Source of the DNA: Emydura subglobosa
Taxonomy: Eukaryota; Chordata; Testudines; Chelidae
Assembly (NCBI GenBank): GCA_007922225.1
Contig: ML679966.1
Span: 40,453,943 to 40,517,942, forward strand
DNA length: 64,000 nt
Direction of reading: 5' to 3'
Shown here one piece after another: positions 33,812-47,000 of this stretch. The position numbers and the translations under genes are program-made. Below the pieces are notes generated by a model. That model saw nothing but the letters and a program-made list of their open reading frames with translations, made no database searches and had not been told where the DNA came from. How positions within the stretch are numbered: the stretch's first letter is position 1; the number at the start of each line of letters is the position of its first letter.

Positions 33812-36800
33812 GTATAATTCATGTTAACGTTTTAATTGTCACATCATACTATAGGTGAAAATCGACGTGCAGATTCTACTGCAGTGATGGACCGATATGA
33901 AATCATAAAAATTGTCAAACAAAATACTACAGTAGAAATAGAAGCATAAAACTAAATGCATGTATCCAACTCAAACAAAAGTAAGCAAACAAATGTATGA
34001 TGCAAACATGATAAATTTGAAAGGGCCATATGCTGATATGAATTATTATTTCTGATCAAGAGATGGTCTATCAAAACTGAGATGCAAATATAGCTATGGA
34101 TAAACCATTATCTGGGGAGGAGCTAAACTATTTGATTCAAGCCATAAGTGGGAATTTGCCCTCAATGTTAAGCATTATAGCCAGATACAGACTGAGTAGA
34201 AAAAAATGCTAGTGTTGCCTTGTTTCGATTGAACATATGCTTCTGAAGATAAAAACGGTTAAGAAGACCGAGCTCCCTGTCAGGTTACTTCTTATTTGTG
34301 CATTGGAGAAAACTATATTTTCCAATTTGATACTTACAATTAAGCAATCATTTGAGAATGTTTTGGCATTTTTTGTTTTCTTTCTGTAATTCTAAAATTG
34401 AGCCAAATTTTGGTTCACTCAAGTAAACCATATCTGTTTTTTCACAAAGAGATAATTAATATGCCTTTTTTTCCCTACTTTTCTGAAGGATTGGGGAGGT
34501 CAACAGAAGAAAGCAAACAGGTCTTCCGAGAAAAACAAGAAAAAATTTGGTGGGGAAGGTGAAACAAGGCTTACTAATGACATATCTCCAGAGTCCTCAC
34601 CCGGAATGGGACGGCGGAAGTCAAGGACTCTTCATAGTTTTCCTCACACTAGATATATGACTCAGATGTCTGTTCCAGAGCAGGCAGAATTAGAAAGGCT
34701 TAAACAAAGAATAAACTTCAGTGATCTGGATCAGGTTTGTGGATATGTATTTGGAAAAATTGTATAAATGTGAATATAAAACAACACAAACATTCTAAAC
34801 TGTCTATTAATCTGACAAATTGCAAAAGGAAAGACTTTGAAAGTCAGTGGCTCAAATAAAAAATGTGCATTGATGTCACATAGCAAATAATAGTTCAGAT
34901 TCTGAACTGGAAAAAGTGTAGAAAAGTACACATATTCTGGATCATGGGATACAGATACCTAAGGGTAGGTCAGCCATTTTCATTAGACAGTATACCTGAA
35001 GTGTGCCATATGGTGCCCCTCTGTAATTGATAAATTGTAAATTGATGTTCTTCAAGTCAGTATTTCTCTGTATTGAACACATCTGTGTGAGTGAGAGGTT
35101 ATTCATTACCTGCCAATCTTGAAAGTATTTTCTTGAAGGCATTACTTCCTGAAGTAATGTCATTTGAGACTCTGACCCTGGTTATGTCTGGATGGGATGC
35201 CTGGTGGCAGAATGGAATGTCATGCTTTTTACTACATTTCTGAGTTTCTCTGTTCTCATGGGCTAGAGTCTCAAGCTATAAATGCCTAGTTTTCCTTTGT
35301 CCAAGGAAAGGCAGATCTGAAATTTATACCAAAACACAGTATAAAAGTTTGAAAAATGGATTCTCTAGTAATGAGCAGGAAGTGTTTGGCTGGCAATAAG
35401 GGGAAGCACTACATTTTTGCTGAATTTAAATTTTCAATTAAAACAGTGACTTCTAGTCTTTGATTGAGACAATAACTTTCCAAATGTGATCCGTTGCTTT
35501 GCTGTCTTCCCAAATCTGAAGACAGACTTCTCTAGAAGACAGCTTCTGTTGCTGCTCTTAGCTTTTCAAAGGAACAGTAGATTCGAACTGATATATTTAT
35601 TCTCTGTGTGCAACTGTGAAGTTTTCTGAATTCCAGCCTAATTGTGGCAGAAGAAAGCTCTGGAGATACGGATGGGGGAAGATAACCCAAAAAAAGGAGT
35701 CTGGAGTAGGTTGGGAGATCCTCTTTTATCACAGCAAGCAATAGGGTATAGAAGAATTCAGTATCAGATGCTGTTCTTTGTTCCAGTTCAATAGTTATGA
35801 GGCTATGGGATAAGTAGCTTTTTTCTCATGCATTTGGAAGGGAGATGTAGCTTCATTACTAGGCACAAAGCTGGAGTTCAGCACAGGGTCCAGGGACAGC
35901 ACCCTGATAGGAAATCCAGAACTCTCCCTGTCATTCCCAGGAGATTGGTTGGGAGGTTTAGCTTCTTACCAGAATGTGCCTGGTGGTGCCATCTTTAATA
36001 TTGTGCATCAGCTGGAATGTTTAGTTCTCTGGCTAGTAGGTGAATCTCTTGTTTTTTCAAGCTATGCCAAGTAATGCCATATGACATACCACTCAATTGT
36101 TCAACTGTTAACTAGTAAAAGTTGACCAATCTTTTTGAAGGAATATTTTAAGTAACGTATAACTTCCTTTGGTTTGTTTTTAATGTAGAGGAGCATTGGA
36201 AGTGATTCTCAAGGTAGAGCAACAGCTGCTAACAACAAACGTCAGCTTAATGAAACCAGAAAACCATTCAACTTCCTATCACTACAGATTAACACTAACA
36301 AAGGCAAGGATGCTGCCACAAGCCCTCAAAAAAAAGAAACTGATGGATCATCACAATGTAAAGAGTTATTTGCATCTGCTCTGAGTAAAGACTTCTTGCA
36401 AAATTGTCACGTGTCTGTTCAAGAAGATGGAAGAGGAGAACCTGCTATGGATAGTAGCCAGGTATTGTTCGTAACTCAGCCTATTCCTCTTGCAATCTCT
36501 TCCTCCTATAAAACCGGGATTTTTAGAAACTGTCTGATTTCATTGTTGCTTGGTAGACACTCTGATAAGTAGAAAGTTTCATTAATATTTTAAATTAATT
36601 CCAAATAATATGAAGATGTATATTTTGCTACTCTTAATTATTTAAAAAGTAACTTGCTTCAGAACACATGAAATGAGACTTAAAATATACTCTGTGTGCA
36701 AATGCTTATGATCACATAATGTTGGTAACTTTGCATACTGAGATAGAAGCAGTAATACACCATTCTTAAGCCTAGAGGTTGATCTGATTGCCATTTTAAT

Positions 36801-38040
36801 GTTTTGGGGACGAGCATACAAATTGTGACAATGTTTAGAGATATTAGTTCAATAGTGCACCTTGTGTCTGTGACAGAAGCAACATTAGGCCTCAATCTTG
36901 GAACTTCATGCACATGCACCATCCCTAATGAAGTCCGTGCCAATTGTAGGATTGAGACCATACATTCTAGTATGTCATCTTTCATATTATTCACATAGAT
37001 GCGGTATAAATTAAACTATCGCCATCATGTCTTGTGAATCTCAAAAATCAAAACTATTGATTAACTGACTGAGTAATTTCAATGTCTTCTTTGCAGATTG
37101 TGAGCAGACTAGTTCAAATTCGTGACTATATTGCCAAGGCCAGCTCCATGCGGGATGATCTTGTAGAGAAAAATGAAAGATCTGCTAACGTTGAGCGCTT
37201 GTCACATCTCATAGACCATCTTAAAGAACAGGAGAAATCCTATCTTAAATTTTTGCAAAAGATGCTTGTAAGTTTCAGAACTTAAAAAATAGATATGATA
37301 TGTCTCTTTTAAACAATGTGAGAAAACTTTAAGGAGTCAACCATTGGTATTTTGATGGTACCACTGGGGGAGTTAATTTCAAGATACAGTACCTTCCATA
37401 ATTATTCATTTTTACTACCCCATTTACATAGCTTTTGATTTATGCCACTAAAATATTTCAGGCTAGAGAAAATGAGGAGGAGGATGTTCGGACTATAGAT
37501 TCAGCTGTGGGATCTGGTTCTGTAGCTGAGAGCACATCGCTAAACATAGATGTGCAGTCTGAGGCTTCAGATACCACGGTAAGCTGCTTTTAGTAATTAA
37601 AGTGCTAGAAATTAAGACTTGTTTTTCTTTTCCTGACTGATATTTGACACTATTGTTAATCTGAAGTTCAGTTCAAGACTTAAACCCACCAAACCCTCGA
37701 TGTATATGTAAAAAATGTTTGTTTTTAAAGAGCTTCTGTTGTAGCAATTTTACTTTTTCATAGCTTATGAATCTTTTAAATAATTTAGGGGTTAAATATG
37801 TATCTTGCCTGATAACAGTGCAGAAAGGACTAGTTTTTTAAACTGTTTTTGGTAAGTGGTGTGTTTCCAGTATTAGGGAAATTGAAGGATAATGGAGAGG
37901 TGGAAATGGTTCACTATCATGGGTTGTTGCTACAGGAGGCATAAGCATATCTATGCAATAAGAAGCATTGCTGTAGGACAGGGATTCCCAACCTCTTTAA
38001 TTTGATGGGCTGCCTCTTATTAGTGTCTTGTGCACTCTTC

Positions 38041-38076
<36 letters not shown>

Positions 38077-41000
38077 TCATGATTGCACAGACCATCTCCT
38101 CTTCCATTCGTGATCATACAACATTCCTGTAGCAAGTTCAGCAGTTGCTTATATGAAAAAGAACATTGAATACTTCCTAATGTTTTTATCTTCTTTTTAA
38201 TACAATTTAAGCATCTGTGTATATGCTGTTGGCTCTTAGTCCACAGCATGCTGGCTGGAAACATATCAGCAAAGGGCTCCCACAGAGCACGGTTTAGGAA
38301 TGCATGTTCTAGGAAGTTACAAAATAGTATTTAAATAAAGAATACAGAAGTACTTAATTAAAAGTCAGAATGAAACCAGTCAGTCTCTCAATCTAATTAT
38401 TAAAATCCTGCAAGAAGTTGTTTTTATTAGATCTCTCAAAAAGATTAAATTGTAGCGATTAAACATCTACATCTAACTTTTAATATTCTTTAAAATGTGA
38501 GAAATAACCAATACTGATAGAAAATATATATCCATACAGAATGCTTGTATCTTTATCTATACAGAAAGAGTATTGTTTCATTTTTGTGTGTGTGGCTTTA
38601 AGAATTTTGGAATTAGGTTTCTTTTATAATATGGTTATTTGAAATACTAAAAATAGCTCTCTACAATTACATGGTACAGTGATATTTTGAATCCTGTCAT
38701 TTATGAAAGTAATTAACAAAGTGAACTGAAAATACAGTAAAATTAATTAAAAAAGAAGAGACTTATTTGAAGTAATAGTTTGCCATAAATAACAAGTAAG
38801 ACATGTAAGGATTAGGCAATCAATTTTATAGTTTAAAAATGCATGTTAAACTGGAGTGTGTTCTAAATCTAACATACTAAACTATTTAATAAAGGAGGTA
38901 TCTTTTAGTCTGAAAATTCGCCCCTGCATTGAGGACAAACTAGGGAATTCAGCTTCACAAGGACAGGTTTCAGACACTGATGTTACAAGAAGCCCAAAAG
39001 GGAAAGGTGACAGAGCTGCTCTGAATGGCAGGGAAATCTGGCCTATTAGGATTGGATTACCCTCACAGGTACACTTCAGAATATTATCTTGGAAAGTCTC
39101 CAAAATAGGTCTGTACTTGCTGATTTTTCTTTTTCTTCCTCAATTCATTTGTTGCTAAACAGCTTTAAAACATATTAATTATTTGTAATGAACAATTACT
39201 TTTTTCTCTGTTGATTCTTTCCAAACAAAATCTGATGTTTAATGCATTAGTCACCACTATAACAGTAGATCTGGCCTACTTATCTGTATTCGTCTAACTT
39301 TTCATTGAATGTCTCTTCTGCTGACTTGTTTTGGGAAGTGGAGATTTTATAAAAATGAGTTTTTACTAATTTCTTCCTCCAGCCCAACATATGTTGTTTT
39401 TTGATTAGTGAGTGGTAAATCTAAGTGTTTGTAAGCTATTAATTTAACTTTTCACCACAGCTTGCCACTTCAGGTTCATGATTTGATGCAGTTGCACTCT
39501 TATTTCTGGGAAAACATATTTTAAAATCGGCTTTAATGTAGTGTAATTTTAGATTCACACATCTTAAAGATCTGGTAATTTTTATGCTCCTGATCTGCAT
39601 GCTTGTAGTAATCCCTAGTATATACTGTACCTGCAGGGAAAAACATATTAGTCAGGGTCAGTGCCTTTCAGAATCTCATTAGAGATGTGTCCAGTCCTGC
39701 TTTGATTTTTAAATATTTTGGTAATAGATTGAATTTTTAGTGCTCCACCTTTTTTGTTTAAACTCAAACTGTTCAAAACATTATTTGTATATCCTTTATA
39801 TCAAATTTCTCAAGTTCGAGTGCCTAACTTTAGACACCGAACTTGAAAAAAAATTGGCTCTGTTTTTAATTAATAGAGATGCCTTTGATATGCTTGAAAT
39901 GAAGTTTGGCTTATTTATCTGTTTGGTTTTTTCCTCTGCCATTGATTTCTGTGTACAAATATCACCAAATCTTTCCATGCTTCAGTTTCTCTATCTAAAA
40001 TGGGGATTTACACGGGATATTATCATTGATGTTCTTAGTGGTTTGAAGTTGTTTGTGAAAGTGCTGTACACTTGCAAGTTTTTATTACATTTTTGAAGAC
40101 CTTTTATTAACAATTTACTTCTGGATGTTTAAAAATAGTGGATTGAGCCGAACATTATTTACTCTTTAAAACATTGATATTTGGAGATTCAGATATTTCC
40201 GATGCCTAGGTGAGAGAGTTATTCACTCCATTCTGGGACCCAGGCTCCACTAGGGAAGCAAAAAGCAACGGCCTAGCTACAAAGTTCATTTACTATCTAT
40301 TAAAGTACTTCACCCCTGCCTTTTCTAATAACTTCCAAAACCCTGTGGTAAGTACTTCTGCGATAGGATCGAGTACCTTAGTATATGCAAGCGCATTCCC
40401 CGTTGGAATTTTTCACAGTTCAAATGTTTAGGTGCTTACATTAGGCACTCCACGCTAGATGGCAAGTGAATTTTTTTTCTTTCATTGGGAAACAAAAGGT
40501 GATGGTATTTTTTAATGAAATATTTAACAGAAATATTTAAAAATTTACAATATTGGTATTTTTTGTAGTCCTGTCTGCCTACTGTGAAGATGCTGGTTCA
40601 AACTTGATGCAGAGTTATAACATCGGGTTATAGGTTTTATGGAATGAGAAACAATTGTTGCAAAATAGTGTGCTGAAAAAGCTAAGCTTTGAGGCTAGTG
40701 GATCATTCTGGATCTTGGATCTTACTGAGGCAGGGACTCATGGAGCTTCTTTAGATTGGCAGCCACGTAACACTTACCTTATGAATAGATGGTTCAATTT
40801 CTGTTTTCACTCTATACTGGACTGTTGAGCCAATATAGGAAATAAAGAGGATAAGGTGGATGTTTTTAAAAAAGTGTCTGCCACAGAGACTCTTTAAAAC
40901 AAGTTCAACACCAAAAAGAAGTCTTTGCTTTTTTTCTCATTTAATTCAGTGTCTTAACTTGCATTTTATATCCATCAAGGATTGGAGAGAGGAGTACTCT

Positions 41001-44000
41001 CTTATGGCTTGATGGTTATATGCCCATTGTGTTAATGAATTTATAAACTTAGTGTAGTTAAAGGAAGAAACGTGCGAGCTTTTAATTTTGTAATTTGCTT
41101 GTGGAAGGTGCTGAGTTGACAGACCTGGAGACTAAAGAATGTTACTTATCCACAAGGCATTGTGCAGCATGGCAGTTACAAAGTTTTCCCTAAAATTACT
41201 CAAACTTGACCTGGAAGAATTAGTTTTAAGTGTGAAGAGAGGAAAGTTAAATCTTCATCTTTTTACACTTCTCAGGACTAACAGTTTAGTTTTTCATTGC
41301 CCTGCTAAGGTTCTGCTTACATCATCCTATTATTATGGTAGTGTAATCAAATTATATTCCAAACTTGTTATAGCATCCTTTCTTACGTTCCAGGCTAGAG
41401 ACCCCCAGCAGGATGCTAAAGAGGAGCTAGAGAATTTAAAGAAGCAACATGACTTATTAACAAGGATGTTACAACAACAGGAACAGCTGAAAGCACTTCA
41501 GGGAAGACAAGCTGCTCTTCTTGCTCTTCAGCAGAAAGCAGAGCAGGCAATTGCTGTCATGGATGATTCTGGTATGTGGAAGGAGAAATGTATGTTATGA
41601 TAAATTCTTACATTCCAGACTCTTGTCAAGTTTGCTGCCTTGAACAATTGCTCTACTTGGCTCCTGTTTCCTCTCCTGAAGCAAACATGCTGTAGAAGGG
41701 GAGGTGGAACTAGTCAGATATTTAGGTTTCTGGCTGGAATAGAGAAAAATGGCATGTGAGCTGCTGGTAGGGAGCCTATTGAGAGTTGTTGCTAGTGCAA
41801 GGGAGGTTGATGGTTCTTGAGAAAACATTTCTTCTTTGCAGCTCTTTTGAATCAGCTTTTGGACACATTCAGCTCTTCCTTATTGTGTCTCTTCCCCTAA
41901 CCAAACTCCCCAGTAATGGTAGAAATCTGAAGTCCCATACTCCACCTCTTCTCTCCTTAAATTGTCTTAAGAGGAGGAGGTGGTAGACAGAGGGAGAGGT
42001 CACTTAAGTCAAACCCTAGAATGGGACTCTGTTCCCTAGTGCTACTCTGATTTGTGTCACTTTTGTCCTTGTGATACTCAGAGCAGCAACCCACTAATCC
42101 TTGTGTTGAAAAAGGTAGTAGAAACAGGGACTGGGAAAAGAAAAACATTTGATATAAAATTAAACAAATGTAACATTTTAAAAATAAACCCAGTTAAGAG
42201 TTTAATAAATAGGCCAGACATCAACACTCTAGTATGACTAAAATAGATGTATTTGTAAGGTCCTAGTCTACTTAGACAAGTGACTGTTTTTAAATAGTGC
42301 TGTGGGGTTCTGCATTTGTCTTGATTTCCATATCAAACATGTTTAGTTCGTAAGTAAAAATTCGCTTCCCTCCTCCCCCACTAATTGCCAGCCTGGCAAA
42401 TCAAATCTGAGTGTTAAGCTGAAGTATTTCCTTCTAACACACCATGGTCACTAAAGTTTCTGGAGGCCAAATTACATGCCTTCTTTACACCCATATAATC
42501 CACTGTCTTTGACTGTAACTGATTGGAATATAGAGTTCTGTTGATATGAGAAGTACACCATCCAGCTCATTCTTCTTAGCAATGTCGGTTCTGCAGGACC
42601 ATACGCAGTTTTTAAACAAAACAAAAAAACACACAGAAAAACTGAACTTATCTTATTTGTATGAAAAAAATCTGAAAACACAAAAGGAACAGATCTGCTG
42701 AACAAGGTGCATTTTTGCATAGTCAGTTTTTACAGAAGAACTGTATATTGACCAAATGATTAATTCTTTCTGGGGTTGGGAAGGTTTGGTTTTTTTTGTT
42801 TTGTTTTTTCTGTTTTTGTTTTAAGGAGGTCTGTTTTTCCTAAAGATTATTTCAGATGTTTCAGTTTGATTTAAATTTCTATGGTACGCTCACAGGATTT
42901 GGTTAGTGCAGTTGAAAAATAAGATAAATTTGTCTAACCAGTGCTGTATGTTAGCAGCTATGGTGTATACTCATTTTGAATATTTTAAGAAAATGGTTGG
43001 CTTAAAAGATACCTTTTAATTTAATGTTTGGACTTACTGTTTTCTGTAGTTGTAACAGAGACCACAGGTAGCGTTTCAGGAGTGAGTCTTACATCTGAAC
43101 TAAATGAAGAATTAAATGACTTAATCCAGCGTTTTCACAATCAGCTTCATGAATCTCAGGTAACTTTTTTATATTGTGTTGTTGTGTGTATTTTAGTTCA
43201 ATTTCCCTTTGAGAGTCTTAAACATTTGAATATCTAGGTTTATTGCAAAGGTATTCTGATGTAGTTTTCAGTATACTTCTTTACATAATGAGAGCGGTTG
43301 CTGTTTTGACAGGATTTTGTTAAATCTTCGTGACAATGCGCAGTTTAAAAGAAACAGTTTCTTAAATCTTGTTGCTGTGATGCACAGTTTGTTTTTTGCA
43401 TTGCTACCTTTTAAATGTCTAGGGTAAATGCCTGTCCTTATATGATTTGCTGAGGTATGATTTCTTCAAGTTACATTTTCAGTAACATGCCCTGGGTTAC
43501 TTACACAATTCATAACAAGAATTGTATGTATTGCCATATGTTTAAAACACAGTATTCAGTTTAAAAAACCCTACAACAAATTTGCAATTTTTTATTATAT
43601 GTAAAACTTAACTGGATTTGACTGTAAAGTTGGGTTTTTTTATTTTTGTTCCACTTGATGCTTTTTATGTTATCGTTTTGCTTCTGTGCAGATAGAAGAG
43701 GTTATTAGTTGACTGATACAAGCTTAGTGTCAAGATACAAGCTTATGGTTCTTGGAAGCCCAAGAGCAACAGTTGTACATCACAATCTGTACTAGTTACT
43801 ATACTGTTGGAATTGTATAAGAGCTAAGTATTTATTGTTTAGTTTGAGAACCGTGATTTCCTGTTATGGAGCTCTTAGCACTAGCCTTGAGTCTAACAAG
43901 TTAAATGGGATGTTTTTTGACTTTTCTGGAGTTGGGGGAGGATAACTAGAAAATTACTATGGCATCTTTATAGTACTTGTAGTAAAATGAAGTGTATTCA

Positions 44001-47000
44001 TTTTAGACTCAACCTGTGCCAGATAATAGAAGGCAAGCAGAAAGTCTTTCACTTACCAGAGAGATTTCACAAAGTAGAAATTCTTCTATGTCCCAGCACT
44101 TACCTGATGAGAAAGCGCAACTTTTTAGCAAGATGAGAATGTTGCAGGGTAAAAAACAAAAAATGGACAAGTTGTTAGGAGAACTTCACACACTTCGTGA
44201 CCAGCATCTGAACAACTCCTCCTGTAAGTAAATGTATGCAGAATGCAGATTAAACTGGATTTGTTTAATATAGTTTATAGTCCTTATAAACATAATTTTG
44301 AGTCATTAGTTACAGTTTATCATTGGTCTTAGTACATGGAAGTATTGTTTGCAGTATTGTTATAGCTGTATTGGTCCTAGGACAGGACGAGAGACAAGGG
44401 GGGTGAGGTAATAGCTTTTATTGGACCAACTTCTGTTGGTGGAATGGACCAGCTTTTGAGACAGAGCTCTTCTGACAACACGTGTGAGCTCCTTGTGCTT
44501 AACTAGCTGACCCACCTTGTATTTAGCTTGGACAGCCTGGTTACCTTCTCCAGACCCAAGGAAGAGCTCTGTGAAGCTCGAAAGCTTGTCTCTTCCATCA
44601 ACAGAAGTTGGTTCAATAAAAGGTATTTCATCAATCTTGTCTTTCCTCCTGGAAGTATTGTCATTTGTGTAGCTTTCGGTAACAAAAAAAAATGTTAATA
44701 CAGTGTTTAGTACAATGTTTCCTTTTTAATGTTAGTTATTTAAATACAGAACTAGGAATGTTTCCTCTGTTTCGCTTTATAGTATTATGAAAGTCCACCA
44801 AACTGATTTAATGAAGAATCTGACTATAGATCTTTACCTCTGTAACTATGGAAATACGGTGTTACAGACAAAAAAAATGCATTTTAATGTGATTTGTTCG
44901 GTAACTTCCCCCTTTGTCTTGAAAATAATAAAATTTAATTACTTTCTTAGGTTAAAATGATTGCATTGAACCATAGTGATAGGTTGCTCCCTCTGTTGAT
45001 AGCACTTTTAATGGCTAAGTTCCTGAAATGTTTGGGAACGTTTACACTAACTGAGGTCTGTAAAGTTAATCTTTCTACTTTATAGAGGCTAGGATTTAAA
45101 TAGACTTTCTGTTTCACAGAGTTAAATAATTTCACTGTTATGCTTTGCCCTTAATTCCTGACCAATATTTGTGGTGTTAGAAATCACTTTCCTATCTTTT
45201 AAATATGTCTTCTCTTACTATATAAAAGGTCAACACAAACAGAAGAAACTGAATATATAAAACAATTAAATTTACTGTATACATACAATTCTGTTAAATG
45301 CACAAAGTAAATAAATGGAAAATAAGAATTTTTTTCTCTAATCTTTGTCATCTTGTGTTTGTAATAAAATAAAAATTCATTGTTCCTGTAATATAACTAT
45401 TTTTTAAATTGGCATACTTCACAGGGATTTGTTTGTTTGTTCCGATCCAGACACTTGATATTTAGTTCTTTTCATACAACAGATGGGAAATTTATATTTG
45501 TACTGACTGACCTCTTTTCTCCCTCAGAGAAGCTTGCCAGCTTGTATTTCTCACTCCCCTCCATGGCTAGCTGTTTAAGTGTTTGAGTGGTTTGGTTTCT
45601 GTCTGTTTTGCAATCCTGTCTTTCTCATTGTCCTGGGAATAAAATTCTCGCTTCTAGTTTTCTTTGAGACATAAGTGTTTAAAACTTCGTGAGGTTCCCG
45701 AGGTTTCAGAAACTTTATTCGGGACTTCTGTTTCAAGGTTGGGTGATACAGCAACAAAGTTTTAAATGTGGCTTTGAAGATATAAAGATGAGTCGGATGA
45801 GGATCCTGCCCAGCCAAGTTTTCAGGCAAGGTTCAATTTGCTTTAATTCTGGGAGAGATTAATTCACTCCTGAACAGAAGATAGCACATCTTTTTTTAAG
45901 GAGTGTTTTTGAAGAACTGGAATTTCAAAAAAGACTGTACAAATGCAGAGTCCTGTTGCTGTCCTCTTGGTGAAAGATGCCTCCTGTTCCTCCTTATGTT
46001 GATTGGTTAGTCTCAGTCTTAATATAGGGGACATGTGATAAGTCCATTGTCTTACCCATTGTGTAATACAGAATTCCCTGCTACTTCATAGTATGATCTC
46101 CCTTAAATCAAGCTGAATAGCAGTTGTGCCTCCTTTCCCCTACTGATTAAGTTCTCCCAGGCTTTTCAAAAGCCTGCTCCTGTTTTGCTGGATTTGGTAC
46201 TCTCCAGGTCTGTGGAGTCAGCTCCTTCCTCCAGCCTTGTTCTGAAAGTCATCTTTAGATTCAAAGAGATCATTTACTGTGGTTGCTAATGTGCACCATC
46301 CTGTTACTGAGTGCTCCTCAGATCTGCATGACAGGCTAATGACCAAGAGGAAGAGACAGGCTTATTCAGTACTGTGTTCTGCTTCCTCTTCACCTTAAAG
46401 TAGAAGAGCAGAGGAGCTTTGTCTGTCTTTCTCCAGATAAATTCATGCCACCTCCTCTTCCTAAGACTCCTACAAGAGTCTGCAGGCAGAGCTTTCTCAC
46501 CTTTTATTCTTCTTCGTCTTCTGATTCAGTTTGTATGTCTAAGGCTCATAGAAGGTCTGAGATTGGATCTTCAGTTGGAGGAGGATAGAGGAAGAATGAG
46601 GAAGAATGATTTATCTCTGTTTGTGCCCCCTCAGCTTGGGTTTCACCACTCCAATAATGTTCTTCCTCCTATTGGCATGTACCTGGATGCCAGCTACTGG
46701 AGGGACTGGCAGCCCTGGGCTCAGTGGCCGCTTCGTTGGTTTCCATCACAAGACTTTTTGAATTATCCCCCTTATGGATGAAGAGGCAGTGTTTCATCAG
46801 ATAAGTATAGTGGCTGAGCAGTCCAGTTTCACCAGATGAATCTGCAGCTCAGTCAGTCATTCCTGACATACTTTCTGAAGAGCAGGATGACAAGATAATA
46901 CCTGTTTTTGAATGAGAGCATATGGATACAGACTTTAATTGGAATTTGTCGCTTGATGAGCACATGGATATTGCTTCTGCATCATCTCATTTTGAAGACA

